Shown here in pieces: positions 55,744-64,000 of a stretch of 64,000 nucleotides of DNA. Source of the DNA: Orobanche coerulescens (taxonomy: Eukaryota > Streptophyta > Magnoliopsida > Lamiales > Orobanchaceae); assembly GCA_033398695.1 (NCBI GenBank), contig CM065801.1:55314358-55378357 (forward strand). The letters run 5' to 3'. A program made the translations under genes and the position numbers. How positions within the stretch are numbered: the first letter of the stretch is position 1; each line of letters starts with the position of its first letter. A model generated the notes under the pieces. It had not been told where the DNA came from, did no database searches, and saw only the letters and a program-made list of their open reading frames with translations.

Positions 55744-57714
55744 TGTAACACCCCCAAGACGATCAGGGCATATTACATCACCGTGGACCCCACACTTTGG
55801 AATCCACCAGGCTAACAAATCGTCCTGACATACGACAAGACATACATCATCAATAGACGGACAATTTCTCAATCCACGACATACAAAATAAAAGACAGCA
55901 ATATAACAATTCAATTCGACATCAAATCCACTCCCCAAAATAGGTACACAATAAACTAAATTAAAGAAAGGAGTACTCGAGTACGTAAGCAAACGACATA
56001 ATAAATAAATTACAAAATAGAACACCAACAGATGACCACTGAACAGTATCATGCTTGCCCATCATCCTCGTACGGCTCGTATGCTCGTTTGTCTCCTTGA
56101 CCTGTACCTGAAATAGAAAAAGTATTTCCCCCATTTAAGGGGTTAGCGACAACTGCTAGTGCAAGTACAATCCATTTGAACTACATTCTAATCAGATGAA
56201 TATATGCGCCAAAAGTCATTTTAGAAATGACTTTATATTCCGGAATATTTACGGTGCACAAGCACAAAACACATTTCTCCAACAAAACAATTCAAAGTTA
56301 ACCGTTGGTACGAGACTCACGGCTGCCGTACCCCGTAGAGACCCGTGGACATCCCTGGGTGGTTAACCATAGTTCGTGATACGCACACACACGGCAATAC
56401 GTATCCCTAGAGGCCCCGTCGGACCGTCCCTAGGTGAACATACACATATCCATCCACAACAACCACAAAAAGCCATAATTCAAATACTAGAACATGTAAT
56501 CAAATGTAAAGTACTTGCCTTTGAGATATCTTCGATGAAATGGGGACGAACAACGACTACGATTGATCCAGAAGGAAAACGACCGTTCCTAAACGAAGGG
56601 TTAACATAATTCAGTCCTATACGACAACAATAATCGAATGGAATACTCCCACAGCCCTGATTACACACTATGACAATATACGATCAATCGATACGGGCGA
56701 GGGTTTACGCAAAATCTCCCCGTATCGATGATTCATGGATTAAACTAGAGGAAAAAGGATTGTGAAACACCAAGTAACAACAATTAGTGAAGAATATCGC
56801 AACATACATGAATAATTCGAGATTAATCAAGTAAAACCCGAAACCCCCACAAATCTACAAGGTTAGGGTTCCTGATGAAAGTACCTCGAATTCAGACGAT
56901 GGAGAATGATAACTCTGATGATAATATGCTAGCACGACTCTACGGTGATGGAAAATGAAGAAAAATTCAATCAAAACTGGTGGGAATCGCCTCTGAAGTC
57001 GCCCAATGAAGAAAACGAGAGAAAGATATGAAAATGAGGTTTTGACACGCCATTGCCTTAAATAAATGGCCGTTACGCCGTAACGAGTCTCGCTTTACGG
57101 TAATAGGCAATGTTATGCCGTAATAGAGTGCTGTTACGGCCGTAATAGAGCCAGCATTACGGCCGTAACGAATGGGGTGTTACGGCCGTAACACCCTGCT
57201 GGACAGCAGTCTGGCAGCTGCTGTCCAAACTGTTCCGGACGACTCCGAAACACGGACCTGCTATCGAACCGAAAATATGTTCACTAAGTATTTTCGATGA
57301 CGAATCTAAGCGCTAAGAGGAAACACAATTCCACTTCCCCGAAGGTTCGGAATTCGACGACGAAAGTAAATTCCCTTAAGTTTAAGGAAATTACAAAATG
57401 ACCCAAACGCCTAAAAACCACGGCACGACGTCGGATTAACAAACCGAAAGTCACAACACGACCAACTCAACCATACGAACTCATGTAAACAAAGAAACAA
57501 CGAAAATGAACGAGTTTTACGAGAATCGAACGTACATACAACAACACATGACATAACATGGAATTACGTAAAAACATCTCCAAAACTCGTCCAAATGGAA
57601 AAACTCCAAGAATAAAATAGATTCAGAACGTCGAAACGGTTACAAGCGAGTCGATAAAAATAGACATACATCAAAAATGGAAACTGCTAAAAATAGAAAG
57701 GTACGGATATTACA
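55744..57714 (-). repeat. 3' LTR of element E
   Basis: 1971 bp, ends TGTAACACCCCCAAGACG and GGATATTACA on the plus strand. It differs from the other families through most of its length. Confidence 0.88.
57056..57192 (-). promoter_or_regulatory. E LTR promoter: TTACGGCCGTAA palindromes
   Basis: Three perfect copies (57134-57145, 57157-57168, 57180-57191) plus three decayed ones, ending directly upstream (minus sense) of the AT-rich TATA-like ATTTATTTAAGG (57056-57067). Confidence 0.8.
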
Positions 57715-57749
57715 TTCTCCCCCTCTAAAAAGAAGTTTCGTCCCGAAAC

Positions 57750-58857
57750 TTAAAAATCAAAAAGCTCTGGGTGCCTCGAACGCATATCCTCCTCTAACTC
57801 CCACGTCGCTTCTTCTACTCCGTGCCTCGACCATTGCACTTTAACCAAAGAAATAGTTTTGTGCCTTAACTGTTTGTCTCGATGTTCCAAAATTCTGACG
57901 GGCCTCTCCTCGAACGTAACTTCCTTCACGATCTCTACGTCCCCGAAATCAATAATGTGGGACGGGTCCGAAACATACTTCCTCAGCTGAGAGACGTGAA
58001 ATACACTATGCACATGACTCAACGACGGAGGCAATGCCAAACGGTATGCCAACTCGCCGACTCTCTCTAATATCTCGAAAGGTCCAATATACCTTGGGCT
58101 GAGCTTCCCTTTTTTCCCAATATGGAAAACTCCTTTCGACGGAGACACCCTCAACAAAACATGATCTCCCACCTCGAACTCTAAAGGTCGACGCCTAACA
58201 TCCGCATAAGACTTTTGTCGACTCTGAGCTGCCAAGATTCTCTTTCTAATCAATTTAACTTTCTCCCTCATCTCTAATACAAGGTCTGGCTCGGTGCCAA
58301 CTAGATCGGACGGCTTATCCCAACATATCGGTAATCGGCAACATCGGCCATAAAGTGCCTCATACGGTGCCATCTTAATGGACGCATGCCAGCTATTATT
58401 ATAAGTAAACTCGATCAAAGCCAGATGCTCCTCCCAGTCACTACTCCAGTCTAACGCACACACGCGTAACATATCCTGGAATGTCTGGATGGTACGTTCG
58501 GACTGCCCGTTAGTCTGAGGATGGAAAGATGTGTTCAAACGCAACCGTGTCCCCAATGCCTTATGTACCGCCTGCCAGAAATGCGATACGAACCGGCCAT
58601 CTCTGTCCGAAATAATAGTCCTCGGCATACTATGAAGTCTCACTATATGTGCGATAAATATACGAGCCTATTTTTCTGGACCCCAAGTATCCTTGATGCC
58701 CAGAAAATGTGCCGACTTAGTCAGTCGACCCACGATCACCCACACCATATTCATTCCAGTCTTCGTCCTCGGCAAGTTCGTGACAAAATCCATCGAGATA
58801 TCTTCCCACTTCCATTCCGGGAGGGGAAGTGGTTTCAACAATCCGGCTGGCCGCTAA
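57750..58857 (-). pseudogene. Integrase and chromodomain-like end of element E
   Basis: Minus strand from 58857: PAGLLKPLPLPEWKWEDIS and MDFVTNLPRTKTGMNM (first catalytic Asp), a TAG at 58670-58668 where A has Leu, then a 297-codon open frame with IISDRDGRFVSHF (second Asp), SERTIQTFQD (Glu), GKLSPRYIGPFEILERVG and a chromodomain-like end. The C-terminal 297 codons are uninterrupted, better preserved than in A. Only one inactivating codon is visible in what remains. Confidence 0.9.
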
Positions 58858-59293
58858 TGTAATATTCGCGATTTCGATTTTCGGTAAGTTTCTTTTTTTC
58901 GGCGGGAGTCCGTTTTGACGACTCAATCGTGATCGTTTCGTCATTCTGAGAGTATTTAGTTCTGCACTTTTGGACGTCCGAGTTCATTTCGGTGTCGTTT
59001 TGTTGAGTTCCGTGTTCTTAGGGGACTTTTCCGCACTTATGTTGATTCTTGCGAATCTCGTTCGAAACTATCGTTTCGGGTTTCTCGTAAATTCATTTAA
59101 CGTTGTCATATGTGTTGTGAACTCCGGTTTGATTAACCGTTGTCGTATCGTGATTTTTTGGACTTTTGGGACCGTTTCGTAATTTCCCAAAGTTGTGGGT
59201 TTCCGTCGTTGAACCCATTTGCGCGAATACTGTTGTTGTCCATCTGAGTCATTAGCGAACGCTACACTTATTGGTTAACGCACGCTAAGGTAA
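58858..59293 (+). repeat. C': 5' part of a family-C LTR
   Basis: Begins TGTAATATTCGCGATTTCG and matches the starts of the G 3' LTR and the C LTRs. Two TAGCGCACGCTA-type copies (about 59253-59288) begin its array just where element F interrupts it. The flank before it is GCTAA. Confidence 0.85.
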
Positions 59294-59499
59294 TGTAATG
59301 CCCGATATCTTCTTTCCGGTTCCGTTGAATTTTCTTCGGTCGAACGGACTGTTGTCGTCCGCGTCCTTGGAATCGCATGCGTGTACTGTGGTACGTTGAG
59401 TTTCTTAGCCTGTTCGTTATTATTTTGGATCATACCCGGTGTGTTCTCGTGATCGAGACGTCGTCGAGTATCGAGCCGGGCAGTCGGAGGGCTGGCTGG

Positions 59500-59842
59500 G
59501 CCGATTACGGCCGCATGGCCTGGCCGATTACGGCCGTAAGGCGTCCGCACACCCTGGCCTGGGAGGACTCGGTTACGGCCGTAAGGTCCACCAGGTTACG
59601 GACGTAAGGCTCGTTACGGCTGCTAGCGCTGGCCGGTTACGGCCGTAGTGACTCGATAGATTTCAGGCAGTGGCCCCTGGGAGTTCGGTTACGGCCGCAA
59701 GGCTATGCCGATTATGGTCGTAAGGTTCGATCGTTGCGTACGCTGGGCTTTCGGCCATTGCGTTCGCTATCGTTAGTTGACCGAGTTACGACCGTAAGGC
59801 ACTGCCGGTTACGGCCGTAACACTGCCGGCCATATATAGGCC
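59500..59842 (+). promoter_or_regulatory. F LTR promoter: TTACGGCCGTAA array and TATA
   Basis: About ten copies or variants of TTACGGCCGTAA from 59500 to 59821, the last about 10 bp before the TATATA at 59831-59840. The TATA box is bracketed by GGCC: GGCCATATATAGGCC. Confidence 0.8.
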
Positions 59843-60716
59843 TGGGCTCGGCCAAACTTGTACCCACTTCTTTTTTCCATCTTTTTGCGGCGGCTGTCGA
59901 CGGGAGAGGCAATGAGGTGAGTCCTTGGTCGATTCCACTCAATTCCAAAGCGTTTTGAAAGATTCTTGTCAATTATATCATCATCCAATCCGTGTTCTTC
60001 GTCGAATCGAGTATTTTCTTACTTAGAACCCTAGTTGTATGATATGGGGGTTTCTTCGCGATTCTTCGATTTAGTCCGTGGTTTATGATTTGGTTATGGT
60101 ATTCTTGTTGTCTTGGCCATGAACTTCGGATTTTGTAACTCGTTTATCGATTTTTATCCACCCGGAACATGATTTCCAATTTCCTTGAAGAACCCTCGGA
60201 TTCTTGTTGTTTTTCCAGTTGATTCGGATTCCGTTTAGCATTATTTATTTGTGGTGATGTTATTTTCATAGCGTTCATGAGGTTGTCGGGGTTTTGGTCG
60301 ATCTTGGAAGTTCTAGGGCTACCTGACCGTATGCGTTCATTGTTCCATTTCTCGTGGTATTGAGGCAAGGACCTTGTTCAAACTTTTCTTGTTTCGTGAA
60401 TATGATGATCGGTGATCGTCTAAATGTGTTTATTTGGTTGTTTGAAATGGACATTCAAATGATTCGGTTTAGCCTCATTAAGGGCCCACATCCAAAACGC
60501 GTGTGTTTTGTGAAGGGTATGTTTCGTGAATGGTTAAGTGAACCCTATGAATATGCTTGGTGGTGTTGTTGTGCTTTGATAATATATATGCTTATATTAT
60601 CTCATTTCGGTGCGTTGTGATTTGACGATTGTGTCGTGATTTATGTTTGTTGCCTTTGGGTGAATTGTTTGGATATCTTTGGTGTGATATGTTAATTGTG
60701 TGAATGTGTGGATATG

Positions 60717-60955
60717 GTCGAAGGTCTACGGTGACATATGGCATGCGATCATATGGTCAGGATGCAACAAGTGATTGATCCAACCGTGAGAGCCTAAGAC
60801 AATCTACGGTGACACATTGCTTGTGATCATGTGGTTAGGATTCAACAAGTGATTGATCCAACCGTGAGATAATAAGACCTGCGGTGACATATGTCATGAA
60901 ATTATATGGTCAGGAGACAACAAGTGATTGATATAACCATGAGATGACATGGCAT
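60717..60955 (+). repeat. Minisatellite of about 77 bp in the F LTR
   Basis: Three units with CGGTGACATATGGCATG and CAACAAGTGATTGATCCAAC. Confidence 0.88.
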
Positions 60956-60985
60956 GTGTTCACGGTGTTATGTGAATGTATTTCG

Positions 60986-61145
60986 CTCACCTCGGGAGGG
61001 TCCGACGAGGCCTCGAGGGAATCCAATGGTATAGCCCTGGATTCACGAGTGGTGTGTATAAATTGTGAATGTATTTTACTCACCTCAGGAGGGTCCGACG
61101 AGGCCTCGAGGGAATCCAATGGTATAGCCCTGGATTCATGAGTTG
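60986..61145 (+). repeat. 93-bp tandem pair in the F LTR
   Basis: Two near-identical copies of CTCACCTCGGGAGGGTCCG...GATTCACGAGT. A single relative is in the G leader at 43580-43645. Confidence 0.88.
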
Positions 61146-61950
61146 GTGTTGTATTTGTGTGACTAAGATTTGCGTATATTGGGTGATTATATTGTGTTGA
61201 TTTTATGTCTGTCGAGGACACGTGATGTGGGTTTTGACCCTGTGAATTATTGTTGGTTTTCGATTGTGAAAACAAAACCTTTGGACTTTGACCCCTGTTG
61301 ATTTTGGAAAGAGAAGGATTTGATGATCCTAAATTGTTTTTCTATTAAAACTCCTGATGGCTTATTAAACCATTTTGTAAATTATTTCTCTTGAATTGTG
61401 AACTTTCGGTTTTTGAACGTTTTACCCAAACTCTTGCTTCGGGAAGTATTTTTCGTTGTGTTTGAATCTTTGAGGATTCCTGATTCTTATTATTCTTGGA
61501 ATATGATTTGTATGACTCGTATTTGCACTTTGTACTTGCACTAGCAAAATAGTGGAAATTTGCTAACCCCCGAGTAATCGGGGGGTGGATGTCTGTTTTT
61601 GCATTCAGGTTTGGGGAGCATAACACAGGGTCGGCATGAAGGATGATGAAAGATGATCGATACTAATCATACGAGGACCGTATGTTGTTATATTGGTTTA
61701 GTTGTATTTTAATTCCGGTGCAGTATATTTTCCCCATTGTAAGGGAGTATTTTTTATATTTGACCCCTGCGTGGGCACGTATCGAGATTGACTTGTACGT
61801 ATTTATTGAAAGACCAAATCGGTCTACGGAGTCATTTTAGCCTTAAGGGCATTTTTGAGATGTTTGATTTTGTTACCAGCCTGGTACACCATTGAGGAAT
61901 GGTTCTATGGCGTGTAATATCCCTGAGCGGATTGGGGGTGTTACATAAAT

Positions 61951-61962
61951 GGTATCGGAGCT
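61951..61962 (+). other. Primer-binding site of element F (one mismatch)
   Basis: TGGTATCGGAGC a few bases after the LTR, the same variant as element D. Confidence 0.8.
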
Positions 61963-63227
61963 TAGGTTGTGGAAACCTAGGCTGTTGGGTCGAGTTGTGT
62001 CTGTTGAGTTTTGTCTCATCGGATTTTGTCTGACTGAATCGTGTCGCGACGCATCATCTGAGTTGGTTGGTCGTGATTAGTATCATGGAGCAATCATCAC
62101 CTTCGTGCGACCTATGGATGTATGTCTCCCTTCTTTTTGTTGTGCCTCGTGTGACCTGAGCTGCTTGTATGATTATATCGTTAAGTGATGGAATCCTTCT
62201 GTGGATTTTGATTTCGTGACATGTGGGTATTCGACTCTCATATTTTATTTATATGAGGAGCGGTGTCGCTGCTAATGTATTTTCAAATTGTATTTTATCC
62301 GTTGCGTGATTCGTTTCAAAATTACTTTCAGTATTTTGCAAACTGAGTTTTATTTCGTAAAACCGATTCCCTAAATCGAGTTTTGGCATTTTGGCCTTGG
62401 ATGTTTTATGACGGTTTGATAAATGATTTTGTGAGTTTTGGGCATTCTGGCCTATTGGATTTTTGAAAACCTTGAGTATCTTAGAAAATAAATTTCGAGA
62501 TGTAATTTTAAAATGGATTATTTCCTCGCGGTATTTTCAAGGTGCCTTCTAGTGCCATGATATATTTCAAAATTATTCCACTTTGAGGACCAAAACATTT
62601 TGAGATATTTTCAATGATTTAGAAATGCTTTTGCTTAGACCCGAGGGTCGAATATTCCTGAAAGTTTTTCACTAAAGAAAAGTGTCCTCATTTTTTTATC
62701 AAACACAAGACGGTTCTCAAAGTCTTGATAACCATGTTTGTACTACTTTTTGAAAGGTGATACTCAAGATCGACTGGTGTTTCCAAAATTGTTTTCAAAA
62801 AGGTGGTTTTCGTTTTTAAAACCTATCGTTCATGTTTGCAGTCCGGTAATGTATGTATAATATTCGCACTTTCGTTAGGGTGTTAACCCCCGAGTTGTGG
62901 GCGTGAGCTTTGAGTCGTTCGCCAAGTAATTGTTGTGTTAGCCCTCTATGAGAGGTGTGGTGTTGATCTTAAATGTTGTCATTTCGTGGTGATGTGCATG
63001 TTATCGCACCTGCGCGAGCTGTTAGAGCTTGGGTTGCATGATCATGTACATGTGGGTTTGTTTCATGATGTTTTGTAATTGTGTGCGAGTTCTCATTCAG
63101 GCAGTTGAGATCGCCGAGCGATACCGTCGTTGTTGTGATGCTTGTATGTGTGTTGTTTTACGATGGCAATCATTGTATGTGTTGTATGTTATGATATTCT
63201 GTTGCGCTGAGTAGTTATTTATTCAGT
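61963..63227 (+). other. Leader of element F
   Basis: About 1.3 kb of untranslated leader, close to the G leader. No coding frame was recognised. Confidence 0.7.
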
Positions 63228-64000
63228 ATGCCGAGGGGCAGAGATCGTGGTCGTGGCGACCGGATGCGTGATCGGGATCATGCTGCCGGCGATGGTATTG
63301 GTACTGGTGTTGCTACTATTTTGCAGCAGGTGGCTGCATAGATGACTTAGTTGACTCAAGTAGTTCAACATAATACCGATATGACCCAGTACATTGGCGC
63401 AAATCAATGGCTTCGAGAAGTGGTTCGCATGAATCCCCCTCGTTTTGCTGGTGCCGCAGATGCATTAGACTGGGATGGTTGGCTTTTCCAGTTAGAAAAG
63501 ATATTCGAGGTAGTCGATTGTCCAGAAGAACGTAGAGTACCAGTCGCTCAGTATCTTCTCGACAAAGATGCTGCTAGTTGGTGGGAGGCTGTTAAGACTC
63601 GAGATCCTATTGTCACGTGGGCTGAGTTCCAGAGATTCATGAGAGATGAGTTTTGTCTGGAGCCGATCAGAAATCAGAGGATTAATGAATTCTTTTCGGC
63701 GAAACTGCAAGATGTACCGCTGTCTCAAGCTATTATTGATTTTAACAAACAGCTCAGCTATGTGCAGGATCAAGTAAGGACAAAGGAACACAAGATCTGT
63801 CATTTTAGTAGACGGATGAAGCCTGAGATTTGTCAGTACATTGCAGGTCTCACTTGTACTTCCTTGAGATATTATCAGAATAGGGCATTAGCCCATGAGC
63901 TATCCAGATTATCGACTGATAGCATGTCTGACTCGAAGAAACAGAAGACCGTTGGGAACTTTTCAGGAAAGCAGGGGAGTGGGCCCCCTGAGGCTGGGAC
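63228..64000 (+). pseudogene. gag of element F, partial at the window edge
   Basis: ATG at 63228 starts MPRGRDRGRGDRMRD. TAG codons follow at 63339-63341 and 63348-63350, after which the frame stays open to the edge. The capsid region includes WDGWLFQLEKIFEVVDCPEE, YLLDKDAASWWEAV and LSQAIIDFNKQLSYV, close to H. At the first TAG, H has Gln. Zinc knuckles and any pol would lie to the right of 64000. Confidence 0.88.

Larger units (their letters stand above)
55744..58857 (-). mobile_element. Element E: 3' half of a chromovirus-like element
   Basis: Minus strand: 3' LTR 55744-57714, hairpin and PPT (57733-57751 and 57715-57732), then integrase up to 58857, where a family-C LTR interrupts it. 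The remainder lies beyond F or is lost. Confidence 0.88.
59294..61946 (+). repeat. 5' LTR of element F
   Basis: 2653 bp, TGTAATGCCCGATATC...GGATTGGGGGTGTTACA. The first about 165 bp and the downstream two thirds align with the H LTR. The 3' end aligns with G and C. Confidence 0.88.
59294..64000 (+). mobile_element. Element F: LTR, leader and gag of an element running off the window
   Basis: 5' LTR 59294-61946, primer site, leader and gag (63228 onward). The flank before it is GGTAA (59289-59293). Its LTR is the intact relative of H's promoter-deleted LTR. Confidence 0.88.

Noticed and set aside
63492..63803. 103-codon minus-strand frame
   Set aside because: Antisense shadow of the F gag coding strand.

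Overview
The window is plant nuclear DNA, almost certainly from a dicot. It is one heterochromatic block of transposons nested inside transposons. I see no intact host gene, rRNA, tRNA or CRISPR array. The plant assignment rests on chromovirus-like Ty3/gypsy polyproteins (Tekay-like), initiator-Met primer sites (TGGTATCAGAGC), a CACTA (En/Spm) element with TNP2- and TnpA-type genes, Stowaway-like MITE ends, and exon fragments resembling plant MYB-CC and aminopeptidase M1 genes. Species cannot be told. Element letters (A-H) are mine.

Left part, 1-42796: element H is a minus-strand Ty3/gypsy derivative that carries gag but no pol; its left LTR runs off the window. H is interrupted twice. (i) A 27.6-kb minus-strand CACTA element lies at 775-28325, flanked by AAGT. 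Its transposase gene is split by element B (8101-24708, minus, TSD TAAAA), and B's own left LTR is split by element C (10411-18384, minus). (ii) Element A lies at 30458-40042 (plus, TSD ATACC). It is the only copy with gag, protease, RT, RNase H and integrase, but its reading frame is broken. The deepest stack is four levels (C in B in CACTA in H), and H itself sits in an LTR of element G.

Right part, 42797-64000: G is a plus-strand non-autonomous element whose 5' LTR is cut by H. Its 3' LTR is cut by D (47230-54752, plus, non-autonomous, 3.6-kb LTR, truncated). After D come about 1 kb of a decayed Ulp1-like transposon gene, element E (55744-58857, minus: LTR plus the 3' half of integrase), a family-C LTR piece (C', 58858-59293), and element F (59294 to beyond 64000, plus: LTR, leader, gag).

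How the parts relate: all LTRs share extended ends (TGTAATAYCC...GGGTGTTACA) and nearly all share a hairpin just before the polypurine tract. B, C, D, G and H lack pol and must have been copied with enzymes supplied by relatives such as the ancestors of A or E. The most unusual signal is a set of 12-14 bp palindromes packed upstream of the LTR TATA boxes. TTAGCGCACGCTAA occurs in A, B, D, G and C' and in the leaders of B and H; TTACGGCCGTAA occurs in E and F; a CGGCCGTGTC/GACACGG version occurs in C. The cassettes look interchangeable between otherwise related LTRs. A second strong signal is that the CACTA element carries several host-gene exons.
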